Assembly (NCBI GenBank): GCA_907164885.2
Contig: OU015496.1
Span: 161,637,109 to 161,701,108, forward strand
DNA: 64,000 bases
Direction of reading: 5' to 3'
Source of the DNA: Dolomedes plantarius
Taxonomy: Eukaryota > Arthropoda > Arachnida > Araneae > Dolomedidae
Positions 1 through 10,325 of this stretch are shown here, piece by piece. Both the position numbers and the translations under genes were made by a program. Below the pieces are notes generated by a model, which ran no database searches, was not told the DNA's origin, and worked only from the letters and a program-made list of their open reading frames with translations. Numbering within the stretch: position 1 is the first letter of the stretch; the number at the start of each line of letters is the position of its first letter.

Positions 1-540
1 AAAAAAGATAAGCAACGATAACTAATCCTACGTCAATAACCAGCGGTAATTTCGTTAGAAGAGACAACCTGAATTTTTTTTAATGTATTTTCCGTGGCAC
101 ATCCTCATTTGGACAGCCTTTTATGAGAGGCTATTGTCAGAAAACCGTACGGAAGCACATCATCTCATCACATGACTCATGGGTTGTATTTCTCATGCAA
201 TTGTGATGAAGTTGACCAGATTGGGCCACGTGCGCTTTCTGTAAGTGAGTAGGAATTTCAAAACAGGACTTATTTATAACACACTAACGTCATGAGTACC
301 ATATAGGGTACTGTTATTGGGATTTTAAGCATATATTGCGGGGTTTCAATATTTCTAGTGCCTGGGAAAGATTCAGCGGCATGTGCAATGTGGAATATTA
401 TGAAACATCACGTTAATGTTATTCATATGTCGCATTTTGGAAGAGGGGTCGTATTTTGTGAGAATTTAGAATGCGCGACAGGTTATAACAAAGAGCAGAC
501 ATTTTTTCGTTACATTAATATATATCTATAGGCAGGGTTA
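1..540. other. No gene recognised
   Basis: AT-rich sequence with no open frame of note and no repeat I recognise. It ends at the TA (539-540) that flanks the mariner-like element. Confidence 0.6.
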
Positions 541-1251
541 TCAGGAAAGAATCATCCAATTACAATATTTAATATTTTCCATAATTACAAACAGAAAAAT
601 ATAATTTATATGTCATTGTAATGGAAAAATGTTAAATTGTTTTTCACAGGTGTTTGATGACTACCTTTAATCACCCGTATATCATTACGATAAGTGATAT
701 CTTGTGAAACACGTTGGTTAAGTTCGGGCAAACTTGTAGGCAAAGGTGGTGTGAACACAAGATCTTTGACATAGCCCAATAGGAAGAAGTCGCATAGGGT
801 TAAGTGTGGTGACCTAGGAGAGTAGCTGTGTACGACCAAATCATCGGTTGCACTGCGACCAATCCAATGGTGTGGTAGTTCTCTGTTTAGAAATTTCGTC
901 ACTAGGCTTTAGTACTTGCATGGTTTGTAATTTGTAAGGCTTAAAAGGTAATTTTTTTCTGAACACAGTCCAATCGGTAGACTGAGGTATTCCAAGTTCA
1001 CGAATAGTACGAACCGTCGATTTCTTCGGATTGCGTAAAAGTCTCTCGCACTCTTTCAACGTTCTCTGCTGAAACACCTGGTTGCCCTGGACTTAAAACT
1101 TCTTAATGACAACAGTGATGCCACCAATTGAGAAAATAAAATGTTTCAAACTAAAAATTTAACACTTCTCTTTTATAATGACATTAATTACAATTTTCTG
1201 TTTGTAAGTATGGAAAATATTAAATTTTGTAATCGGGTGATTCTTTCATGA
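541..1251 (-). mobile_element. Deleted mariner-like element with ~100-bp TIRs
   Basis: The left end (541 onward, TCAGGAAAGAATCATCC) is matched in reverse complement by the right end up to 1251 (ATTCTTTCATGA). The match continues for about 100 bp with a few differences. Each end is flanked by TA, the expected target duplication. Between the TIRs lie two pieces of one transposase on the minus strand, so this is an internally deleted copy of the IS630/Tc1/mariner superfamily. Confidence 0.85.
606..1077 (-). pseudogene. Mariner-type transposase remnant, catalytic core deleted
   Basis: Two minus-strand pieces belong to the mariner-like transposases common in arthropods. The N-terminal piece (841-1077) carries the helix-turn-helix segment 'TIRELGIPQSTDW' followed by 'KPYKLQTMQVLKP'. 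The C-terminal piece (606-902) carries 'LPHHWIGRSATDD', 'SPHLTLCDFFLLGYVKDLVF' and an end like the usual RxxRxxxG tail. In intact relatives these parts are separated by roughly 100 residues holding the first two catalytic aspartates. Here they are almost adjacent, so the core is deleted and the product cannot be active. Family assignment is firm; exact subfamily is not. Confidence 0.8.
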
Positions 1252-2508
1252 TATCTCTGTGCATATATATTTATATATATATATATATATTTTTTTTTAT
1301 GTGTATATGATATAATCCTTAAATTTCATTATAATTAAACTATGTTTTACATGTCTGTGTTCTGTGTCAAAGGTATTATACACTGTTATTTTATGTTGTC
1401 AGTTTTTGGTTCACCTCATTGTTGCTCTGCTGAATCGCACATCACACATCGACACCTGACATCGATAACCTTTTCGATAAAACTTTCCTCCGTCACTAGG
1501 AGGAAACAGCCAAGTGAAATTTAGACAACAGGATGCGAGACCGGAACGGACTAATCATAGCAGCAATGAGCGGGAAAATGAAGAGATGTTTCCTTCTTTT
1601 ATGTCGAAACATTGTAGTTTGGAAATAGATAAATAAATGCCTGTGTGTACAGAAACACTGAAAGAAGCCGATCGTTCTGGCGGTGGATCTAAGAGACAGT
1701 TAAGAAAAAGATTTAGTTCCATCGATATAAATTAGTAAATGATAAAACAGAGACAGAGATTCCTATTTGATATAATTTGTTTTTGTGGTGTGAACACCGT
1801 GCTTTTATAATAACTTTAGGTGTTCGCTGTTTTTGAGTGCATTTTAATTTTCATCTATTGTTGTTTTGAAGCCTTACTGTTTATTCACCCATTGTTACTC
1901 AAAGATTCAAGTCAAGTCTGAGGTAAATTTTACCTTCTTATTTTCCCTACATTTCTCTTTTTCTTGGCTAAGACTATCGATTTCTTAAGTCAGACGTTTG
2001 GTTGTTTAGATAATTTTGATTCATTAGAATTTTCACGCGAGGGAATTTTGCTTCAATTTTATAAAAATTTAAGAGGATCTAGAACATTAAAAATTTTAGA
2101 TATTTATGATCATTATGTAAGGATTTTCCCTCTAAAATAAAACTTATAAAATTATCATTGTGCTTTTAATGAAGAAATCGTAATTTTGGTCTACAATTCT
2201 CCAAATTCAAAAGCAAAAACATCTGTAGTTTTCATATGTACCTGTATTTGAATTTCTTTTCAATTAGTTATTGTTTCAAAATAAATTGTCTCATTTATAC
2301 GGATATTAATAATGGTTCAAATGACAAAAAAAGAAAATCCCTTTTTACGTCGGGGAAAATATTTTCAGAACTTTTACAAAACTTTTTTATTAGATTCCGA
2401 TGGCAATTTGACGGTAATAAAACATTATATTTTTTCCAACAAATTGAACAGTGTTACCCTGCAAGTAAATTTGAGTAGATATTTTTTTAACACCTTGTAA
2501 GCGGTGTA
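1252..2508. other. Intergenic, short TA tract, no gene recognised
   Basis: Holds an AT-rich microsatellite (about 1262-1300). No frame in it resembles a known protein. The short open frames at 1342-1524 and 2236-2500 have no recognisable motif. Confidence 0.55.
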
Positions 2509-3918
2509 CACTGCTGGCCACTGTAAATGCAACACCCTGAAGGAAACATGCAAATAACATGAAATTTACAACATGCATTAGCGGAGGTGAGATATGCAAA
2601 TGATTAGAATTTCAGCGCAGATGCACATCACGCGCGCCTGTGGCGCCACTTCAAAGCGCTATTTAAGGCTTGGAGATTTCGACGATTTCAAGTTCGGCAA
2701 TTGTGTTTTTCTTGTGGTTTTTTCAAAAAAAACGATCAATTATGCCTCGTCGAAAACAGCGATCATCTTTTGATCAAGTATCCAAGTTCGAAAGAGGAAG
2801 GATAGTGGCCTACCGAGATTGTGGATTATCTTTCAGGAAAATCGGTAGTCGTGTTGGACGAAACCAAACAACTGTAATGCGGATATGTGATCGTTGGATG
2901 CAGGAGGGTACGACAGACCGGCGTGTTCGATCGCATCCACCTCAGCGCACCACTTCACGTGATGACAGGCAAATTGTTCGCATGGCAGTGACGGATCACT
3001 CAGTCACATCACGAACCATAGCACAGCACATGCAGTCTGTAACGCATCATCCAGTGTCTGCGCGTACCATTCGACGCCGTTTACAACAGAGTGGTCTGTC
3101 CGCAAGACGTCCATTGCTTTGTCGACCCTTGACGCAGAACCACAGACGTCTCCGCCGCCAATGGTGCGATGACAGAAAGATGTGGACGGCAGAATGGAAT
3201 GAAATTGTCTTTACTGACGAGTCACGCTTCTGTCTGCAACACCACGATGGTCGCATTCGAGTCTGGAGACACCGTGAAGAGAGGATGCTGAACAGCTGCG
3301 TTATGCACCGCCACACTGGTCCTGCACCGGGTATTATGGTATGGGGCGGTATTGGATATCACTCTCGCACACCTCTAGTACGCTTTGCCGGTATTTTAAA
3401 CAGCCAGTGCTACATCTCCGAGTTGTTGGAGCCAGTTGTCCTTCCTTACCTTCAGGGCTTGCCCACAGCCATATTTCAACAGGATAATGCGCGACCACAC
3501 GTGGCACGCATTGTCCAACGGTTCTTCGTCAATCGCCATATTGAATTGCTTCCCTGGCCGCCTTGCTCTCCGGATCTTCCGCCGATAGAAAACATGTGGT
3601 CCATGGTTGCTTTACGATTGACCCAGATTCCATCCCCAGCTGCCACAGCAGATCAACTTTGGCAACGTGTGGAAGCTGCTTGGTCTGCTGTACCCCAAGA
3701 ACTCATCCAAAGTCTCTTTGAATCAATGCCGAGGCGTGTGGCAGCGGTGATCTCCAACAATGGCGGCTACTCTGGCTACTGATTTTGGCATGAACCACAC
3801 TTCACAGAAGTCTATAAATTTAATCATTTGATACTTGGTCAACATGTTATCTACAAAATAAATTTTGTTGTGATATCTCTTGTCTTTCTTGGTATTGCAA
3901 TTTGGGTGGTCAGCAGTG
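2509..3918 (+). mobile_element. Tc1-family transposon, apparently complete (copy 1)
   Basis: A 1410-bp element starts CACTGCTGGCCACTGTAAAT and ends with the imperfect inverse (GGTGGTCAGCAGTG). TIRs are about 28 bp. It is flanked by TA on both sides (2507-2508 and 3919-3920). It holds one uninterrupted transposase frame. A second, damaged copy sits at 51452-52857 in an Egfr intron. Confidence 0.95.
2742..3782 (+). CDS. Tc1 transposase, intact DD34E
   Basis: Cut-and-paste transposase of 346 aa. I chose the ATG at 2742 because it begins the MPRRKQRS motif shared with the copy at 51683. The open frame extends upstream to 2670 but that part lies in the element's untranslated leader. Residues about 10-60 form a helix-turn-helix ('FERGRIVAYRDCGLSFRKIG') and about 70-120 a second DNA-binding region. 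The catalytic triad reads D159 ('VFTDESRF'), D248 ('FQQDNARPH') and E283 ('SPDLPPIEN'). The last two are separated by 34 residues, the classic Tc1 spacing. The usual 'GGIGYHSRTPL' segment and the C-terminal GGYSGY are present. No stop or frameshift is seen. Activity is possible but not shown. Confidence 0.93.
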   Translation: MPRRKQRSSFDQVSKFERGRIVAYRDCGLSFRKIGSRVGRNQTTVMRICDRWMQEGTTDRRVRSHPPQRTTSRDDRQIVRMAVTDHSVTSRTIAQHMQSVTHHPVSARTIRRRLQQSGLSARRPLLCRPLTQNHRRLRRQWCDDRKMWTAEWNEIVFTDESRFCLQHHDGRIRVWRHREERMLNSCVMHRHTGPAPGIMVWGGIGYHSRTPLVRFAGILNSQCYISELLEPVVLPYLQGLPTAIFQQDNARPHVARIVQRFFVNRHIELLPWPPCSPDLPPIENMWSMVALRLTQIPSPAATADQLWQRVEAAWSAVPQELIQSLFESMPRRVAAVISNNGGYSGY

Positions 3919-4326
3919 TACTTTGCGGGCTTCCTTTGACTATTTCGCGAAGTATTCTAAAGACACCATAACTTTATATGTTGTGTCCAGATTTAATAAT
4001 ATTTTAGGATCTTTACTCGCCAAACTGAGTAGTTTCAATTTATTGGCATCATCGCATAAAAATAGTTCCAATTCAACTTGAAAAAATTCCAACAATATAT
4101 ATAACTATTCAGGAATCTGTAGCACAAAAAATGTAATTTTAAGCGCTTGACATGGATCTGTCTCTTAGAAATTGCTCAGACGGGATGAAAACGGATCTTC
4201 CGTAATCGGTAGATAAGCGCTGTAAATGTAAACACAGAATTTTCTGTAACCCACGTATAAAGTGTTAGTGGTGGCTTTCCAAGAAAATTTTCATGCAGAT
4301 AAAAATTCATTTAAAGTTCGGATATA
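3919..4326. other. Spacer, nothing recognised
   Basis: About 400 bp between the Tc1 element and the foldback element, with no motif recognised. Confidence 0.5.
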
Positions 4327-4899
4327 CAGGGTGTTCCCAAATTCGACCGGCAAAATTCCGTGGGGTTATAGTAGGTATCAAGCCGAGCAATAATCACATA
4401 GGAATGTATGATCTTAAACACAAAATTGACGCTGGAGAGCGCTGTTTACTTAATCGTACCGTACCTCTTACGAACCCCACTAGATGACCGGCAATATCGC
4501 ATTTTTCTGCAGGGGGTAGAAAACTCAAAAACAAAACAGAATCGCATAGGAATATATCACCGGAAACGCAAAGCTGATCAGCTAGAGGATAAACAAAGAT
4601 GGAGAAATGAAAAGTCAACATTTCTGCATCTTTGTTTATCCTCTAGTTGACCAGGTTTGCGTTTCCGGTCATATATTCCTGTATGACTCAGTTTTGTTTT
4701 GAGTTTTATACCTCCTCCAGCAAAATGCGATATTTCCGGCCATCCAGTGGGGCTGGTAAAAGGTACAGTCCGATTAAGTAAACAGCACTGTCCAACGTTA
4801 GGTTTGTGTTTTCGGTCATACATTGCTATGTGATTATTACTCGTCTTGATGCTTACTATCACCCCTCTGAATTTGTCGGTCGAATTTTGGAACCCCCTG
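4327..4899. mobile_element. 573-bp foldback (hairpin) element
   Basis: The whole element is one imperfect palindrome centred near 4613. The left arm starts CAGGGTGTTCCCAAATTCGA; the right arm ends TCGAATTTTGGAACCCCCTG. Similarity runs through the arms to the centre with scattered differences, and TA flanks both ends. The open frames on both strands (4293-4650 and 4394-4916) are mirror images caused by the palindrome, not genes. It is best read as a foldback MITE of the Tc1/mariner type; the source family is not identified. Confidence 0.85.
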
Positions 4900-5576
4900 T
4901 ATATAGAGCTGGACAAGTATAGACATTGCAGAACAAAATTATGTATCTGACAATGGAATCACCTTAGAAACACGTTGCTTTCGTCGTGTAATTCTGAAAT
5001 GTATTTTTTATTATTAGATGTCTTTAGGTAATAGAAATATTCTGGTTTTTCAGAATGTTGAGTCTCGGGTGCACTCAGTTTTTTACAAACAGAACTCCGG
5101 TGCTTTTCAAGTGTTATAGAATCTCCTTTCATTTTTCGAGTCCTTTCCCCAAGCGATAAAGTCACATCTCATCTAATCCAAAGGAGATAAAATGGTATTG
5201 CATCGCATTCTTCTAAAATAGAGAATGCAACTGAGATGTGTTTTAATCCACTTTAGCATACGCAGTTTAAAGTATGTTTCAGATTTGATTTCTAGAAGGG
5301 AATTTTAAGACAATTTAAATAACATTATTTGAATATATGAATACTAGCTGCATACCTGTGCTTCGAGACGAAATACAATTCTACCTAGGATTATTTAATT
5401 TAGTTAATTTATTTAAAATTAACTTTAGCATTAAAGAAATGTCATTCCTCAATCAGTTCACCCTATAATGTAACTGCAGTGATCTGACATTAAATATAGG
5501 TTTTAGATTTTTTTATTAGGGAGGGGAGATTTAAATCCTATTATAACACCCTTAAGTTTGATTTTAAAAAAATCTT

Positions 5577-5579
<3 letters not shown>
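4900..5579. other. Intergenic, nothing recognised
   Basis: AT-rich sequence with no recognisable coding potential. The minus frame 4959-5165 has no motif. Confidence 0.5.

Positions 5580-5650
<71 letters not shown>
5580..5650. repeat. (TA)n(TG)n microsatellite
   Basis: About 35 bp of TA followed by about 35 bp of TG repeats. Confidence 0.95.
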
Positions 5651-5870
5651 TAAAGCTAATAAGTTTTTCTAAAAAACAAGAACATCATTTAGAACCGTAA
5701 GCGTAATCTATAGCGCTAAGCTGCTAACAAATTAGTTACAAAATAAGCAATGAAAATAACAACAATATCAAAATGTTAACATCTATAAAATACTTAATTC
5801 TTCACGTTGTGTTGTTGAAAATCGCATAAGAGCCTTATATCGTAGAGCCGGTATTAAAATACCACAAAAA

Positions 5871-6881
5871 ATAAAATTTCCTTATCTCGTATAAATCCCT
5901 AAATTTCATAAATCTCCCATTAAATTTCTTTCAATTACAATAGGTTGAAATACATATTTAACTATAGCCAATTATAAACTTTTAACGATACTTAATACAG
6001 TTATAAAAAAACTCATTTCTGAAGGTGCTTATTTTATTAAAAATAGTTATACCGTAGTAAAACAGTTGAAGGGTACTGGTGATATCACAGACATAAAATG
6101 TTCTGATTTTGAAGATTTATTTAACTCTATAAACCTAAAGGACCTCTACGATATTATTACCGGGTTATATGTACCTTATGACTTAAAAGAATTTATATCT
6201 TTAAAAAAATTTATTGCCCTTTTAGACATCGTATTATTTGAAACTGTTTTGTACAATGGGGAAAATTTTTATCGACAGATACATGCAGTGCCTATGGGGG
6301 GAGGTTGCTCTTCAGCTTTGGCTGACATTTATTTGCACCATTATGAAAAGGGTGTTATGTTGCTAAATGAAACTGTATTTTTTAGGTATGTAGACGACAT
6401 TCTCGTATGTTTAAATAACAATTTTAATTCGTTAGATTTGGGATTTTACCCTAGCGGTTTAAAACTTGTGGAAACCCAGCGGGAGATTACTGGAGGAATT
6501 GCTTTTCTTGATCTTATCCTTTATATTGATAAAAAACAAAACATTGCTTATAAACTATACGACAAACGTGATAGCTATACTTTTAACACCGTTCGTATTA
6601 TGTCTTGGGATAGTGCTGTACATAAAAACATTAAACGCAACATAATTTTAAACTACTTGGTTAGATGCAAAAGATTACATTCAAATCAAGAACAAATGGA
6701 CTATAAAATCAATAAATTCCTACTGGTCGCAAGTGATAAGGGATTTCCCTATTGCTTTTTAAAATACATTTTAACTAGATTTTTTAACATAGTTGACTGC
6801 GACCGTGGACGTCGATTCTCTATATGGTTCAATGAGCCTGAAGTAAACCGTGCTAATGACGGCGATGCATTAGGGTGTTGA
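5871..6881 (+). pseudogene. Reverse transcriptase remnant, unusual (Penelope-like or related) lineage
   Basis: A single frame runs from 5871 to a TGA at 6879-6881 and is broken upstream by TAA (5892-5894) and TGA (5946-5948). It contains reverse transcriptase landmarks in order: 'IPKFHKSPIKF' at 5895 onward, 'PMGGGCSSALADIYLHHYE', the catalytic 'FRYVDDILVCL', then 'GIAFLDLIL' and 'YKLYDKRDSYTFNT'. The order RT core, FLD box, then a region rich in R and K resembles Penelope-like and related non-LTR lineages, not Jockey, RTE or LTR polymerases. No endonuclease (GIY-YIG or APE) is visible. The C-terminus ends 'GDALGC'. It could belong to another YVDD-type group; a phylogeny would decide. The two stops make it a pseudogene. 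Confidence 0.7.
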
Positions 6882-7177
6882 GTCGGTGTCTTGGTGTCAT
6901 GTATATGTAAGTTTGGTGTTTTGTGTTAGTAATATTGTTATTTTTGGTACATTTGTCTTCATATTTTTCTTTTCTATAAAAAGGTCTCAGTTTTGTAGCA
7001 GACTTCTGAGAGTGTTGCCATGGTTTCAAACATTGTTTAATCGGAGTGGGGGGTCACAACTCCCCCCGGTCATTAACTACAAAACTTCCATTTCTGTTGT
7101 GAATTTCATTCTCTTATTCTTAAATCCGTGTAGATATGGTCACTTCTTTCTTCTTCATCAGTTTAGTATTTTCATTG

Positions 7178-7179
<2 letters not shown>
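6882..7179 (+). other. Presumed 3' region of the RT element
   Basis: No credible gene. Positions 7007-7075 contain a stretch around GGTCACAACTCCCCCCGGTC that recurs in both arms of the palindrome at 48385-48667. It ends at a long TA tract, so it may be the 3' UTR and tail of the retroelement. The frame 6886-7284 is mostly translated TA repeat. Confidence 0.5.

Positions 7180-7271
<92 letters not shown>
7180..7271. repeat. (TA)n tract, about 90 bp
   Basis: Uninterrupted TA dinucleotides directly following the presumed retroelement 3' region. Confidence 0.95.
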
Positions 7272-7273
<2 letters not shown>

Positions 7274-8589
7274 GAACAGATTAAAACAGAAAAAGGTTAT
7301 TTGAAATAAATGAAATTTGAAGCGTTTCTTCATATAATTTTAATAAATGTCATTTTTAATTTTATATAATTATTAATATTCCTATATTATTAAAGAGTTA
7401 TAATAAGTTCAATCATTAGTTCTATTTAAATTGTGTTATTTTAATTGTTATACAACATTTTTCAAATTTTGCATGTATTGAGTTGTTTTAGTTCATACAC
7501 ACACACACACACATATATATAACACACATGACATAAAGTGATCAGTCTATCAGTGTTTTATTTTTAGGGTTTAAGCCCTTTAAACCACCTTTAAGTTTCA
7601 ATTTTTAAGAATCTTTCCTGGTGAGCGCCTAGAACCTAAGATTAATCCAAAAGCAATACCGGTCATGCCCGTAGGTATACGGTAATTAATGACTGACGAC
7701 TAGACGTGCGATGGCTTACAAACTTCAACAATTAAATTACATTTCTTACATAATTGAAAACAGTTAAGTTCAAAAGCCTTATAGCTCAATACACGAGAAA
7801 AACTCAAATACATCCATGACTACAGTTAATCATATATATATTTTCTATCATTTTGAAAATAATATGATTTACAAGCTATAAAATTTTAACTAGTAGTCCT
7901 TTTTAGTTATGAAATCCTTCGTTTTTTAAATTTTTTATAACTAGTGCATATACAATTACTACAATTTATAGAATCACAATTGATACATAAAATTCAAAAT
8001 TTACTTTCAAATATAAACAACAAATCAAAATTATAAACTTAACTTTAAATCTAAATATAGTACCTTTACAAACAATATAAGCATAACTATTAAGCACATA
8101 AAACATGTTCAGAAATGTAAACAACCCACAAGCAATTCACACAAAGCCAATAAACTAATTGTATAAGCTCATATACTAACTGCATTAGACATTTGTATAC
8201 AATTATAAACAACTTTGCTAACATTTATACATACATAGCAAAACTCTTTCAAATAATTATTATTTCTATGAACATCGAAACAAACACATTAAAATTGACA
8301 CTATGAAATTAACCTATGGAGAAATTCTAAAGAAAATCCGTCCTGTCCGAAGTGCCAGGGTCCAGGCCCAGTCCCGAGGACAAAAACCAAATTACTAACG
8401 GTAAACCAAACCTACCTAATGGTAAATATTTTACGTAGTTATAAATAATAAATATAGGTCAAGTTTAATTATTCTCAACAAATCTAGGAATGTGAGGTAC
8501 TCTAAAAAGAGTAATGTTCGTCTAATAGGTCGTTCATTACAATCGTAATGAATCTATGACAATAATAGTCCAAATAAAATTGATTAGCC
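7272..8589. other. AT-rich intergenic DNA
   Basis: Contains a small (AC)n(TA)n tract near 7496-7520. A lone diverged copy of the 8590-10015 repeat lies at about 7535-7690. No gene is recognised. Confidence 0.55.
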
Positions 8590-10015
8590 GGCCCATTCAA
8601 CACTGCTCTAGGAAGTTTGGATCAGAACCTAAGAGTAACTACTACACAAAATTTTAGCTTTGTGTACCATACGGTTCCAGAGATAGTGATCAGTCAGTCC
8701 CTTTTTTTTCCAGGAGGAAGGACTGCGGGTTGAGGCCCTTTTAACCCTCTCAAAATTTGTATTTTTAATAAGATTTCTCAGTAAGCTCTAGGACTTAAGA
8801 GAAACCACCATTCCAAATTTCAGCATCCTGACACATATGGTAAATGAGACACAATGATAACTCGGTCAGTGTTTTAGTTTGTAGAATTAAGCCTCTTTTA
8901 ATCCCTTTAAACTTGTATTTAAAAAAAGATTTTTAGTGATCGCCTAGAACCCTAGGGGAAACATCTTGCAAGATTTAAGCTTCCCAGGTCTTATAGTTTC
9001 AGAGATAGTGTGTGTGTTTTGAAAGTGGATTAAGCTCTTTTAACCCACTTAAAATTTGTATCCTTTTCACATGAATTCTTAGTGAGTACACAAATTCCAA
9101 GTTTCACCTTCCTAGGTCTTATAGTACCAGAGAGGGTTTTTTTTGGGGGGGAGGAGTTTAATCCATTTTCGTTCTCTTAAAATTTGTATTATTTTAAAAA
9201 TAAATTCAAAGTGAGTACCCAAAGATTAAGATGTTCACAATGCAAAATTTCCGCTTTCTATGCCTTTTGGCTACAGATATAATGTTTTTTATGAGGAAAG
9301 AAGGGGGTTAATCCTGTTTTAACAATTCAAAATTCGTATTTTTTAAAAATATTTCTTGGTTGCACCTAGCACTTAAGAGGACCCACAGTTAAAACATTTC
9401 CTCTGCCTGGGCTTTGTGGTTCTAGGCGTAAAGTTTTTTTTTTTGAAGGGGAGACGTCATAATCCCCTAAAAATTCCAAACATTTTATTAAAAATTCGAA
9501 TTTTTCTTAGTGAGCACCTTGGGCCGAAGTGGAAAAACCATTCAAAATTTCAGCTTCCTATGCCTTATGTATCCACAGATACAGTGGATTGCTTTTTCTA
9601 TTGTTTTTTTTATTTTTTTGGGGGGGGGGGAGGGATAGGCGGCTTAACCTCTAAAAATTGGAATTAGAAAAAAATATATCCTAATGAGCACCTAGGGTAT
9701 AAAGAGGGACCACGATTACAAAATTTCAGCTTTCTTGGACTTATGGCTCCAATGATAGCGCGTATTTTTCTGGGAGGTGAATGTAACCGCTTTAAAATTT
9801 GAATGTTTTAAAGAGATTTCTTGGTGCGCACCTCCGATACAGTATATTTTTTCTTCCCTTTTGGTTTTTTAGGGGAGGGGGGAAGAGTTTAAGCCTCTTA
9901 AAATAGGAATTTTTTAAAAGATTTCTTAGTGACCACCTAGTGTCTAAGAGGAACCACGATACGAAATTTCAGCTTCCTAGGACTTATGGTTCCAAAGATA
10001 TAGTGATCAGTGAGT
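8590..10015. repeat. Diverged tandem array, about 9-10 units of 130-180 bp
   Basis: Successive units share an order of short blocks: 'TTTTAACCC...AAAATTTGTATTTTT', then 'AGATTTCTTAGTGAGCACCTAG', then 'AAATTTCAGCTTCCTAGG', then 'CTTATGGTTCCAGAGATA' followed by variable T-rich or G-rich spacers (blocks here are split and approximate). The last unit ends GTGATCAGTGAGTGAGTGAG at about 10000. Units are clearly diverged, so the array is old. No coding potential. Confidence 0.7.
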
Positions 10016-10325
10016 GAGTGAGTCAATGGTATTTGCCTGATATATATATCTATACAGTGGATCCCAAAAGTGTTCGTACACTTACGATTTTCAATGAAAT
10101 AGGGGTCTATCCATTGATTAAAATGAATAATTCAGAATGGGTATTTAATAATAAGATCTATAATCTATTCTTAACAAAACTACATGAAATATTTTTAAAA
10201 CATAGTAAAACTTTATTTTTAAGAAACCAATAATCCAAAACTAACAAAAACTTTATCTCAGAAAAGTCATCGTACACTTATAAAAAATCTCTACATATTA
10301 GTAAATATTCTAATTTTTCATTAAA

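Noticed and set aside
4293..4916. Several overlapping frames on both strands
   Set aside because: They mirror each other because the element is a palindrome; no independent gene.
7184..7284. Open frames rich in alternating I and Y (also at 12815, 27501, 48632, 52767, 53998, 54784)
   Set aside because: They are translations of (TA)n or (TG)n microsatellites.
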